Made by a program: the position numbers and the translations under genes
Shown here: piece after piece, positions 8,571-16,090 of the stretch
How the letters are laid out: each line of letters begins with the position of its first letter
Numbering within the stretch: the stretch's first letter is position 1
Source of the DNA: Allobosea sp. CRIB-10
Lineage (GTDB): Bacteria; Pseudomonadota; Alphaproteobacteria; Rhizobiales; Beijerinckiaceae
Assembly (NCBI RefSeq): GCF_900112185.1
Contig: NZ_FOKP01000028.1
Coordinates: 1-64,000, forward strand
DNA length: 64,000 nt
Reading direction: 5' to 3'
Notes under the pieces: generated by a model
Databases searched by the model: none
What the model was told of the DNA's origin: nothing
What the model saw: only the letters and a program-made list of their open reading frames with translations

Positions 8571-8590
8571 GGCGGCGCTCTATCGCCGCC
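8571..8590. repeat. Hairpin GGCGGCG-N6-CGCCGCC
   Basis: A perfect 7-bp stem with loop CTCTAT, 12 bp before the MBOAT start codon. There is no T-run, so an intrinsic terminator is unlikely. It could affect translation initiation of the MBOAT gene. Confidence 0.4.
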
Positions 8591-8602
8591 CTCGCCCGCC
8601 TG

Positions 8603-9976
8603 ATGCTGTTCAACTCCTTCGTCTTCCTGCTCGGCTTCCTGCCCCTCGCGCTCGCCCTGCACTGGCTGGTCGAGCGCTTTGCGCCGGCCTGGCGGCTGCC
8701 GTTGCTGGCAGCGCTCTCTTTCGCCTTCTATGGCTGGTGGGACTGGCGCTTCGTGCCGCTGCTCGCCTTCTCGATCCTGCTCAACTGGCTGATCGCCGAA
8801 GCCTTCCTGAAGACCAAGCGCAGGATGTTGATCACGCTCGCCATCGCGATCAACCTCGCCATTCTGGCGCTGTTCAAATACTTCAACTTCTTCGCCGGTC
8901 TCGCTGCGATGATTCCGGGATTGCCGACGACGAAGCTCGATCTCGCGCTGCCGCTCGGCATCTCCTTCTTCACTTTCCACCATGTGATGTACCTGACCGA
9001 TCTGCGCCGGGGCGAAGCGCCGCGCTACGATCTCGTCCGCTATGCGCTCTACATCGCCTTCTTCCCGCAGGTGCTGGCCGGGCCGCTGGTGCGCTGGCGC
9101 GAGATCATGCACCAGTTCGAGGAGCGGCCCTATCTGCGCCCCGATGCCGCCGAGCGCGTCGCCCGCGGCATCATGCTCCTGACGATCGGCCTGGCGAAGA
9201 AGGTGCTGATCGGCGACCCGCTCTCCGAATATGCCAATCCGGTCTTCGCCGCGGCCGCCGCCGGCGAGGTGGTGAGCATGGCGCAGGCCTGGCAGGGCAC
9301 GCTGGCCTTCACCTTCCAGATCTATTTCGACTTCTCCGGCTACACCGACATGGCGCTCGGCCTGGCCCTGCTCTTCGGCATCGTGCTGCCGCAGAATTTC
9401 GACGTGCCCTATCGCGCCACCAGCCTGCAGGATTTCTGGCGGCGCTGGCACATGACCTTGTCGCGCTTCCTGCGCGATTATCTCTACATCCCGCTCGGCG
9501 GCTCGCGGCACGGCTTGCCGCTGCAGCTCTGGGCGCTGTTCGCCACCATGGCGCTCGGCGGCCTCTGGCACGGCGCCGGCCTCAACTTCGTCGCCTGGGG
9601 CGCGGCGCATGGCGTCGTGCTCGCCATCGGCGTGCTCTGGCGCCGCGCCGGACTGCCGATGCCGAAGCTGCTAGGCTGGGCCCTGACCTTCCTTTTCGTC
9701 GCCTTCTGCTGGGTGCTGTTCCGCGCCACCTCCTTCGACGCCGCGCTCGCCGTCTACAAGGGCATGCTCGGCTTCGGCCCCATCGGCACCGGCTTCAAAT
9801 GGCGCGCCTTCCTGCCCGCGATCGCCGTCGCCGTGATCGGCCCGACCGCCTGGGCGGCGGTGCACAAGGCGACGCCGGCACGCTGGCTCGCCGTCCTCAC
9901 CGCCATTCTCTTCGTACTGATCCTGTTCAAGATCGGCGACGACGCCAATTATGAATTCATCTACTTCCAGTTCTGA
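8603..9976 (+). CDS. MBOAT-family O-acyltransferase (AlgI-like)
   Basis: 457 residues, a polytopic membrane protein of the usual AlgI/PatA length. It begins MLFNSFVFLLGFLPL and contains WDWRFVPLL, LGISFFTFHHVMYL, AGPLVRW, IYFDFSGYTDMALG, DFWRRWHMTLSRFLRDYLYI and LGGLWHGAGLNFV, which are the core MBOAT signatures. The His in WHGAG is the expected catalytic residue. It probably moves an acetyl group across the membrane for modification of an extracellular polysaccharide or other periplasmic acceptor. The adjacent overlapping gene encodes an SGNH-like partner. Confidence 0.93.
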   Translation: MLFNSFVFLLGFLPLALALHWLVERFAPAWRLPLLAALSFAFYGWWDWRFVPLLAFSILLNWLIAEAFLKTKRRMLITLAIAINLAILALFKYFNFFAGLAAMIPGLPTTKLDLALPLGISFFTFHHVMYLTDLRRGEAPRYDLVRYALYIAFFPQVLAGPLVRWREIMHQFEERPYLRPDAAERVARGIMLLTIGLAKKVLIGDPLSEYANPVFAAAAAGEVVSMAQAWQGTLAFTFQIYFDFSGYTDMALGLALLFGIVLPQNFDVPYRATSLQDFWRRWHMTLSRFLRDYLYIPLGGSRHGLPLQLWALFATMALGGLWHGAGLNFVAWGAAHGVVLAIGVLWRRAGLPMPKLLGWALTFLFVAFCWVLFRATSFDAALAVYKGMLGFGPIGTGFKWRAFLPAIAVAVIGPTAWAAVHKATPARWLAVLTAILFVLILFKIGDDANYEFIYFQF

Positions 9977-10955
9977 AGCGCGCTGGCGCGGCTTCGTCCG
10001 GACCTTCCTGATCGCCGGCGCGGCGATCGCGGGGGCCTTGCTGGCGCTCTCCCTGCTGATCGACCCTTATGACAGCGGGCGCTCGCCTTTCGCGCTCAAG
10101 ACCGGCGTCAGGCCGCAGGGCCCGCGCACCGCCGCCGCGAGCCGCGGCCGCGATCCCGCCTTCGCCGGCGCAGTCTTCGGCAACTCGCATATCCAGCTGG
10201 TTCAGCCGGAGCAGTTGACGCAGCAGACCGGCATCCCCTTCGTCTCGCTGATCGCTCCCGCCACCGGCGCGCGCGAGACGCTCGTCCTGCTCGACTGGTT
10301 CCTGCGCAATCGCAAGGAACCGGCGAAGGCGCTGGTGATCGGCATCGACCGGCAATGGTGCTTTGCGGACCCAAACCGACCGGTCGACCATCCGTTCCCG
10401 TTCTGGCTGTACGAGCGCTCGCACCTCGCCTATCTGCGCGGGCTGCTACGCTTCGATGCGGTCGAGGAAAGTCTGCGCCGCCTGGGCTATCTCACGACAC
10501 GCTCGCCGGAACGCGCACGCCCGGACGGCTATTGGGATTACGAGTCCGGCTACGAGGCCCACGGCTATGTCGCCGTGCAAAAGCATCGCGACGAACTGCG
10601 TAAGCATCTCGATATCAGCGGCGGTAACCTGACTGGGCAGTTCCCCGCGGCCGTTGCGTTGCGCCAACTGCTCGAGCGCGCCGCTCCCGGCGTGCCGGTC
10701 GTGCTCGTGCGGCCGCCGAACCTCGTCACCGCCCTGCCCGTGCCCGGCACGCCCGAGGCAGAGGCCGACGCCGCTTGCCGAGGCGCCTATGCCAGGCTCG
10801 CCGCGGAGCGCCCGCGCACCGCCCTCGTCGACTGGCGCGTCGACCGTCCGGAGAATCGCGAGCCGGACAACTATTTCGACCATACCCACTATCGCCGGAC
10901 GATCGCCGTGCCGCTCGCGGCCGACATTGCCGCGGCGATCAGCCGATTGCGCTGA
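9951..10955 (+). CDS. Membrane-anchored SGNH-like (AlgJ/AlgX-type) protein
   Basis: 334 residues with one N-terminal membrane segment (FLIAGAAIAGALLALSLLID) and a periplasmic body. GNSHIQLVQP (near residue 75) resembles the GDSL/GNSH nucleophile block, and DNYFDHTHYR near the end resembles the DxxH block of SGNH hydrolases. This gene overlaps the MBOAT gene by 26 bp, so the two are probably translated together. In alginate and cell-wall acetylation an MBOAT protein works with an SGNH partner, so this is inferred to be the acetyl-transfer partner. The acceptor is unknown. Confidence 0.75.
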   Translation: MNSSTSSSEARWRGFVRTFLIAGAAIAGALLALSLLIDPYDSGRSPFALKTGVRPQGPRTAAASRGRDPAFAGAVFGNSHIQLVQPEQLTQQTGIPFVSLIAPATGARETLVLLDWFLRNRKEPAKALVIGIDRQWCFADPNRPVDHPFPFWLYERSHLAYLRGLLRFDAVEESLRRLGYLTTRSPERARPDGYWDYESGYEAHGYVAVQKHRDELRKHLDISGGNLTGQFPAAVALRQLLERAAPGVPVVLVRPPNLVTALPVPGTPEAEADAACRGAYARLAAERPRTALVDWRVDRPENREPDNYFDHTHYRRTIAVPLAADIAAAISRLR

Positions 10956-10999
10956 TTTTCCAGCGCTTTGCCAGCTTGTTCACGGCTGCGCGAAAGCGA

Positions 11000-11028
11000 T
11001 TGTTCCGGATGTGACCAGTCGCTATAAG
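11000..11028 (+). promoter_or_regulatory. Sigma-70-type promoter of dksA
   Basis: TTGTTC (11000-11005) and TATAAG (11023-11028) are separated by exactly 17 bp. They lie about 70 bp upstream of the dksA start in an otherwise gene-free gap. Confidence 0.6.
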
Positions 11029-11098
11029 GGCGCCAAATCGGCGGCCTCGACACGGCAAAGCCGGCGAGGCCTTCGGACGCTCATGCAGAAGGCCTGCC

Positions 11099-11521
11099 AT
11101 GTCGAAGCAGATCAGTCTTGCCCCTGACTACAAGCCCACCGACAGCGAGCCGTTCATGAACGAGCGGCAGCGGGAATATTTCCGCGGCAAGCTGCTCGCC
11201 TGGAAGGAGGAGATCCTCAAGGAGGCCAAGGAGACCCTGGTCACCTTGCAGAGCGAGAGCGAGAACCACCCGGACATCGCCGATCGCGCCTCCTCGGAAA
11301 CCGATCGCGCCATCGAGCTGCGCGCCCGAGACCGCCAGCGCAAGCTGATCTCCAAGATCGACGCCGCCCTCTCCCGCATCGAGGACGGCTCCTACGGCTA
11401 TTGCGAGGAGACCGGCGAGCCGATCTCGCTCAAGCGCCTGGAAGCCCGCCCGATCGCGACGCTCTCGCTGGAGGCGCAGGAGCGCCACGAACGCAATGAG
11501 CGGGTCTTCCGCGACGATTGA
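11099..11521 (+). CDS. dksA: RNA polymerase-binding transcription factor DksA
   Basis: 140 residues. A long coiled coil carries the conserved tip acids D59-x2-D62-x-A64 (PDIADRAS), matching the D71/D74/A76 tip of E. coli DksA that reaches into the secondary channel of RNA polymerase. The C-terminal globular part is GSYGYCEETGEPISLKRLEA. Only one Cys (C102) of the four zinc ligands of canonical DksA remains, and the second pair is absent. It is a stringent-response factor working with ppGpp. It stands alone, between its own promoter and a strong terminator. Confidence 0.93.
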   Translation: MSKQISLAPDYKPTDSEPFMNERQREYFRGKLLAWKEEILKEAKETLVTLQSESENHPDIADRASSETDRAIELRARDRQRKLISKIDAALSRIEDGSYGYCEETGEPISLKRLEARPIATLSLEAQERHERNERVFRDD

Positions 11522-11550
11522 GACGCGGCCAGGATATCGCCTCTCGTCGA

Positions 11551-11583
11551 AGGCCCCGCAGGCAACTGCGGGGCCTTTTTTTC
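11551..11583 (+). terminator. Intrinsic terminator of dksA
   Basis: A perfect 10-bp stem AGGCCCCGCA / TGCGGGGCCT with loop GGCAAC, followed directly by a run of T. Confidence 0.9.
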
Positions 11584-11662
11584 GTTGAGAGAGGCTTCCC
11601 GATCCCGTCGACTTTTGACGCATCTCCGGCACTCAAACCAGCGACGTCCGCCTCGCATGGCA

Positions 11663-11689
11663 AAGCCCCGCGCGGGAGGCGCGGGGCTT
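11663..11689. terminator. Hairpin between convergent dksA and flgH
   Basis: Eleven-base arms AAGCCCCGCGC / GCGCGGGGCTT with loop GGGAG. The U-tract is short on either strand, so it is a weak terminator candidate, best suited to the minus-strand flg operon. Confidence 0.55.
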
Positions 11690-11834
11690 CTGGCCGCCAG
11701 CCTTGGATGGCTGGGGAGCGTGGCGGGCGGCCGGGAGGAATGGCGGCTCGGGAGAGACCGCCGGTCCGGCGCGAAAGCTTGGAACGTGGGGAGCGTTGCC
11801 GTCGCGCCGGAAACTCGGGTGGGAGCTATCGTTC

Positions 11835-11884
11835 AGGCATGTCCTGTCTCGGAAAACCGGTTTCCACTTGTCCGGGACATGCCT
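11835..11884. repeat. Nested palindrome ending at the flgH stop codon
   Basis: Outer arms AGGCATGTCC (11835-11844) and GGACATGCCT (11875-11884) enclose an inner near-palindrome GGAAAACCGGTTTCC (11851-11865). The right arm reaches the flgH stop codon. It could be an intergenic repeat element or a 3'-end stabilising structure of the flg mRNA. Confidence 0.6.
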
Positions 11885-12660
11885 CAGAAGGGCAGCAGGA
11901 TGTCCATCACCTGCTGGCCGTAGCGCGGCTGCTGCACATCGGTGATCTGGCCGCGGCCGCCATAGGCGATGCGGGCCTGGGCGATCTTGGTCGATTCGAT
12001 GGTGTTGTCGGACTCGATGTCCTCCGGCCGGATCACGCCGGCGACGATCAGCTCGCGCACCTCGAAATTGACCCTGATCTCCTGCTTGCCCTCGATCACC
12101 AGGTTGCCGTTCGGCAGGGTCTGGGTGACGACGGCCGCGACGTTGGTGGCGAGCTGCTCGGCCCGGCGCACCGAGCCGGAACCTTCGCTGGACGCGTCGG
12201 AGTCCAGCTTCAGCAGCGAGCTCGGATCGGCCTTCGGCTTCCACTTGGTCTCGAGGCCGAAGACATTCTCGGCGCCGAACTCCTCGCCGTTCTTGCGGCT
12301 GCGCTTGGTGGTGTTGTCGAGCTGCGCCCGGTCTGTGACCTTGACCTTGACGGTGACGAGGTCGCCGACGAGGCGGGCGCGCTGGTCCTTGAAGAAGGCA
12401 CGCGAGCCGGTGCGCCAGAGCGAGTTCGGCGCGTAGGAAGCGTGCTCCACGGCCGGCATCGGCATCTGGACGGGCTTGTAGCCCTTGGTCGCGGTGGGAT
12501 CCTCGATCGGCGACAGCGCCGGCGCCTGGCCGACATTGGCGAGCCGGTCGGCGGCGCCGCAGGCGCCGAGCAGCAGGCTGAGGCTAAGCGCGGCGGGGAT
12601 GGCGAAAGGGTTGGTCCGGGTCATGGGAACGGTCCGCAACTGGAGCAAAAGGATCGCCAT
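11884..12660 (-). CDS. flgH: Flagellar basal-body L-ring lipoprotein FlgH
   Basis: 258 residues from the ATG at 12658-12660, which overlaps the flgA TGA (ATGA); an internal ATG at 12624 would give 246 residues. The lipobox LLLGAC marks lipid attachment. The body carries FlgH signatures: NSLWRTGSRAFFKDQRA, GDLVTVKV, NLVIEGKQEIRVNFEVRELIVAG and IRPEDI. It ends GRGQITDVQQPRYGQQVMDI. It forms the outer-membrane L ring. Last gene of the flgF-flgG-flgA-flgH operon. Confidence 0.95.
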   Translation of the reverse strand: MAILLLQLRTVPMTRTNPFAIPAALSLSLLLGACGAADRLANVGQAPALSPIEDPTATKGYKPVQMPMPAVEHASYAPNSLWRTGSRAFFKDQRARLVGDLVTVKVKVTDRAQLDNTTKRSRKNGEEFGAENVFGLETKWKPKADPSSLLKLDSDASSEGSGSVRRAEQLATNVAAVVTQTLPNGNLVIEGKQEIRVNFEVRELIVAGVIRPEDIESDNTIESTKIAQARIAYGGRGQITDVQQPRYGQQVMDILLPF

Positions 12661-13700
12661 CAGCGCGCAGCCGCGATCTGGCCGCCGCCCTGCGGGCTGA
12701 CATTGACGCGTCCGGGACCGGTGACGGTTCCCTGCAGCACGCGCTTCGACTGGGGATTGGTGATCGAGATGACGTCGCCCACCGCGCCGGCCTCGTTAGC
12801 CCGGCCGCGCAGGCTGATGGCGACGCCACGCGATTCGTAGACGATGGTGACGATCTCGCCGCGGCCGACGACCTCCTCGCGCTGGACATCGCTGTTGCGC
12901 AGCACCGATCCGGCCACCAGCATCCGCTTGGCGACCTTGCCGACCGCCGCCTTCATCTCGCCGAGCACGTCGTTGAACTGCGCATCGCGCGGCCGGCGCT
13001 CGAGCGTGACGTCGGCGGCGGTCAGGGTCTCGCCGCGGGCGATCGTGCGTAGCGGCACCACGACTTCGGCGGTCTCGACCAGCTGGCCCGAGACACGCAC
13101 CGGCTTCAGCCGCGTCGCGGCGCTGCCCGGCATGCTCAGCCGGCCGGTGACGCGACGCGAGCGCGCATCGTAGTTCAGGTCGAGCGCGGTGAGGTCGCCG
13201 GTCAGTTCCGGTTCGACCACCACCGACGGTGCGCCGCCGTCGAGCAGCAGCGAGAAGGCGCGCCCGTCGAAGCCGAAACGCTCGAGCAGCGCCGATTTCA
13301 CCGCAGCCTCGACATCGAGCCCGGTGATCCGGCGCGCCGCCCGCGTCACCACCACCTGGGCGACGCCCTGGCTGTCGAGATCGAGGGCGTCGCGCAGAAG
13401 GCCCTGCTTCATCGCAGCCTCGACGATGCGGCTGACTTGGATGGTGCCGGTCTCGCCGAGCGCCGGAGCGCGGAAGGCGGGCAGCGCCCCATCCTGCGGC
13501 GACAGGCCGGCGATCAGGTCGCCGAAGCCGACGATGTCGCGTGACAGCGTCAGATCGGTCTTGAGCTTGAGCTTGGTTGCGGTCGCCGGCGTCGCGGCCG
13601 GAGCGCGTTCGCCGGCCGGGGCGGCTGTCTGTGCCGGGGCCATGGCCGGGATCGCGGTCAGGGCGGCGATGAGAAAAACGGAGCGGATCATCTGGCTCAT
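12660..13700 (-). CDS. flgA: Flagellar P-ring assembly chaperone FlgA
   Basis: 346 residues with a signal peptide (MIRSVFLIAALTAIPAMAPA, cut near APAQ). The C-terminal SAF/FlgA domain includes VVVPLRTIARGETLTAADV, LRNSDVQREEVVGRGEIVT and ISITNPQSKRVLQGTV. It is a periplasmic chaperone for FlgI P-ring assembly. It is longer than E. coli FlgA (about 220 residues) because of an N-terminal extension, as is common in alphaproteobacteria. The start may be the Met three codons inside. It overlaps flgH. Confidence 0.95.
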   Translation of the reverse strand: MSQMIRSVFLIAALTAIPAMAPAQTAAPAGERAPAATPATATKLKLKTDLTLSRDIVGFGDLIAGLSPQDGALPAFRAPALGETGTIQVSRIVEAAMKQGLLRDALDLDSQGVAQVVVTRAARRITGLDVEAAVKSALLERFGFDGRAFSLLLDGGAPSVVVEPELTGDLTALDLNYDARSRRVTGRLSMPGSAATRLKPVRVSGQLVETAEVVVPLRTIARGETLTAADVTLERRPRDAQFNDVLGEMKAAVGKVAKRMLVAGSVLRNSDVQREEVVGRGEIVTIVYESRGVAISLRGRANEAGAVGDVISITNPQSKRVLQGTVTGPGRVNVSPQGGGQIAAAR

Positions 13701-13706
13701 CCTTCC

Positions 13707-14495
13707 TCAGCGCATGATCTGCGAGGTGGACTGCATCATCTGGTCGGCAGCCGAGATCACCTTCGAGTTCATCTCGTAGGCGCGCTGCGCCGCGATCAGC
13801 GAGGACAATTCGGTGACGGCCTGGACGTTGCCTTCTTCCAGATAGTTCTGCTGCATCGTGCCGAAGCCTTCCTCGCCGCCCAGCCCGTCGATCGCCGGGC
13901 CGGAGCCGGCCGTCTCGACGAACAGGTTGTCGCCGATCGATTCGAGGCCGACCTTGTTGATGAAGCGCGAGAGCTGGATCTGGCCGAGCTGCTGCGGCGC
14001 GGTCTGGCCGGGCAGCGTCACCTCGACCGTGCCCTGCGCGTTGATCGAGACGCCCGTCGCATTGTTCGGGACGGTGATGCCGGGCTGGACGACATAGCCG
14101 TCGCGGGTCACCAGCCGGCCCTGGCTGTCGAGGTCGAAGGAGCCGTCGCGCGAATAGGCGGTGCGCCCGTCCGGCATCTGGATGCGGAAGAAGCCCTCGC
14201 CGCGGATCGCGACATCGTACTGCTTCTCGGTCGGCGTCAGGTTACCTTGGCTCATCACCCGGCCGGTCGAGGAGGTCTTGACGCCCGAGCCGACGAAGGT
14301 GCCGGCCGGAACCTGCGTGTTCTGGTCCGAGGTCTGCGTGCCGGCGCGGCGGAAATGCTCGTAGAGCAGGTCTTGGAAATGCACGCGCTGGCGCTTGTAG
14401 CCGGTGGTGCGGACGTTCGCGATGTTGTTCGAGATGACCTGGACGTTGAGTTCCTGGGCCATCATGCCGGTGGCGGCGGTGTAGAGCGCGCGCAT
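13707..14495 (-). CDS. flgG: Flagellar distal rod protein FlgG
   Basis: 262 residues, the standard FlgG length. N-terminal rod signature MRALYTAATGMMAQELNVQV and ISNNIANVRTTGYKRQRVHF. The C-terminus QRAYEMNSKVISAADQMMQ is the coiled-coil rod/hook motif. The ATG at 14493-14495 is chosen by homology; the same frame stays open upstream through flgF in another register. Forms the distal rod that crosses the outer membrane. Confidence 0.97.
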   Translation of the reverse strand: MRALYTAATGMMAQELNVQVISNNIANVRTTGYKRQRVHFQDLLYEHFRRAGTQTSDQNTQVPAGTFVGSGVKTSSTGRVMSQGNLTPTEKQYDVAIRGEGFFRIQMPDGRTAYSRDGSFDLDSQGRLVTRDGYVVQPGITVPNNATGVSINAQGTVEVTLPGQTAPQQLGQIQLSRFINKVGLESIGDNLFVETAGSGPAIDGLGGEEGFGTMQQNYLEEGNVQAVTELSSLIAAQRAYEMNSKVISAADQMMQSTSQIMR

Positions 14496-14515
14496 GGATC
14501 TGGCTCCTTTCCGGT

Positions 14516-15259
14516 TCAGGCTTGCTGGTCGGCTAGGCGGGTGATCGCCTTGGCGCGCAATTCGTCGGTCTTGCCCATCATCGCCGACAGGGTCTGGTAG
14601 GCGCGCTGGACCTCGACGAGGCGGGTCATCTCGACCACGGCCTTGACGTTGGAGCGCTCGATCGCCCCGGTTTCCAGCCGCGCCAGCGGTCCCGCCGGCT
14701 GGGCGGCGGCGGTCGAGGAGAACAGGTTGGTGCCGTCGCTGGCCAGCGCCCGGGGATTGTCGAAGCGCACGATCCGGAGCTTGCCGCGCTGGCCCTGGTC
14801 GGAGGTGACGGTGCCGTCGGTGGCGATGCGGGGGTTGCTCTCGGTCGAGCCGAACACGATGGGGCCGCCATCGCCCATCACCGGCTGGCCGGCCTGGGTG
14901 ACGAGCTGGCCCTGCCCGTTGATCTCGAGCGAGCCGGCGCGGGTGTAGCGCTCGCCCTGTGCGGTCTGGACGACGAGGTAGTTGTCGCCCTGCACCGCGA
15001 CGTCGAGCGGGTTGCCGGTGCGCTCGATCATGCCGAGCGACAGGTCGATCGGCGTGCCCTTGTCGATGACATAGGAGAGCCGGCGATCCTGTGTCTGGAA
15101 CGTGTCGGCCCGCGCAGTCGGCGAGACGTATTCGGCAAAGCGGGCCGAACGGGCCTTGAAGCCGTTCGTGCCGACATTGGCGACGTTGTTGGCGATGACG
15201 TCGAGCTCGCGCGCCAGAGCCATCTGGCGCGACAGGCTGACGAGAAGCGCGTTTTCCAC
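14516..15259 (-). CDS. flgF: Flagellar proximal rod protein FlgF
   Basis: 247 residues from a GTG at 15257-15259 with GGAG upstream, giving VENALLVSLSRQMALARELD and VIANNVANVGTNGFKA, the FlgF N-terminus. A longer ATG frame begins at 15340 but adds unrelated residues. The C-terminus EVQRAYQTLSAMMGKTDELR is the rod motif. First gene of flgF-G-A-H, the order also seen in Caulobacter. A sigma-54-type element lies about 70 bp upstream. Confidence 0.94.
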   Translation of the reverse strand: MENALLVSLSRQMALARELDVIANNVANVGTNGFKARSARFAEYVSPTARADTFQTQDRRLSYVIDKGTPIDLSLGMIERTGNPLDVAVQGDNYLVVQTAQGERYTRAGSLEINGQGQLVTQAGQPVMGDGGPIVFGSTESNPRIATDGTVTSDQGQRGKLRIVRFDNPRALASDGTNLFSSTAAAQPAGPLARLETGAIERSNVKAVVEMTRLVEVQRAYQTLSAMMGKTDELRAKAITRLADQQA

Positions 15260-15328
15260 GGCTCCTGCTCCCGATCTGTCCCGTGGCCGCCCCGACGCTC
15301 CCCAGCGCGGTGGCCACGGCAAACAGGT

Positions 15329-15344
15329 GGCAAGCGACATGCCA
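15329..15344 (-). promoter_or_regulatory. Sigma-54-type -24/-12 promoter of flgF
   Basis: On the minus strand TGGCATGTCGCTTGCC fits the TGGCAC-N5-TTGCA consensus with the diagnostic GG-N10-GC spacing and two mismatches. It predicts a start of transcription about 60 nt before the flgF GTG. The element is nearly symmetric, so a weaker plus-strand reading toward fliL also exists. Confidence 0.65.
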
Positions 15345-15462
15345 ACATGGTTAATCCAGACAAATTATTGATATCATTGAATATAGATCGGAAGACCGCC
15401 TTCACCATCGCTGGATCGAACCCGCCTGCGCGGCAGAAACGACCCGGCAAAAATTGCCCTCC

Positions 15463-15479
15463 TTAACGAGCCGTTAACC
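15463..15479 (+). promoter_or_regulatory. CtrA box TTAA-N7-TTAACC upstream of fliL
   Basis: TTAA (15463-15466), seven bases, then TTAACC (15474-15479): a full match to the CtrA recognition sequence, about 70 bp before the fliL start. CtrA controls early flagellar operons in Caulobacter and relatives. Confidence 0.75.
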
Positions 15480-15547
15480 GTAATTGGGCAAGGGTTAACG
15501 ACAGAGAGACGGGCCGGGGCGGCGCCCGTTCTAGGCAGGTTGGCCAG

Positions 15548-16060
15548 ATGGCGAAGAAGGCGAACAAGGACGAGGAAGCCGCCGAGGGCGCCGAAGCGGC
15601 GCCGAAGCCCGGCAAGAAGAAGCTCGTCATCATCGGCGCCGCCCTCGGGCTCGTCGCCGTGCTCGGCGGCGGAGGCTGGTTCTTCTTCATGAAGACGAAG
15701 CCGGCCGATGCGGTGAGCGCCGAGCAGGCCGCCGCAGCCGCCAAGAAGCTGATCACCTTCGTCGAGATGAAGGACATGATGATCGGCATCACCGCCGGCC
15801 CGCAGCAGGACCGCCAGCCGCTTCTCAAGATCAAGGTCGCGCTCGAGATCGCCGACCCCAAGACCGCCGACCAGGTCAAGCCGCTGCTGCCCCGCGTCGA
15901 GGACGCCTTCCAGGTCTTCATGCGCGAACTGCGTCCTTCCGACCTCGATGGCTCGGCCGGCATGTACCGGCTGAAGGAAGAGCTGCTGCGCCGGGTCAAC
16001 GTCACCGTCTACCCGGCCAAGGTCGACGCCGTCCTCTTCAAGGAATTGCTGCTGCAATAG
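15548..16060 (+). CDS. fliL: Flagellar basal-body-associated protein FliL
   Basis: 170 residues. A charged cytoplasmic N-terminus is followed by one membrane anchor (about residues 26-50, LVIIGAALGLVAVLGGGGWF) and a periplasmic domain with LLKIKVALEIADPKTADQVK and LKEELLRRVNVTVYPAKVDAV, the stomatin-like FliL pattern. It associates with stator units at the motor. First gene of the fliL-fliM operon. Confidence 0.95.
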   Translation: MAKKANKDEEAAEGAEAAPKPGKKKLVIIGAALGLVAVLGGGGWFFFMKTKPADAVSAEQAAAAAKKLITFVEMKDMMIGITAGPQQDRQPLLKIKVALEIADPKTADQVKPLLPRVEDAFQVFMRELRPSDLDGSAGMYRLKEELLRRVNVTVYPAKVDAVLFKELLLQ

Positions 16061-16090
16061 CGGCAGCCCGATCGCGCAAAGCAGACCGCC

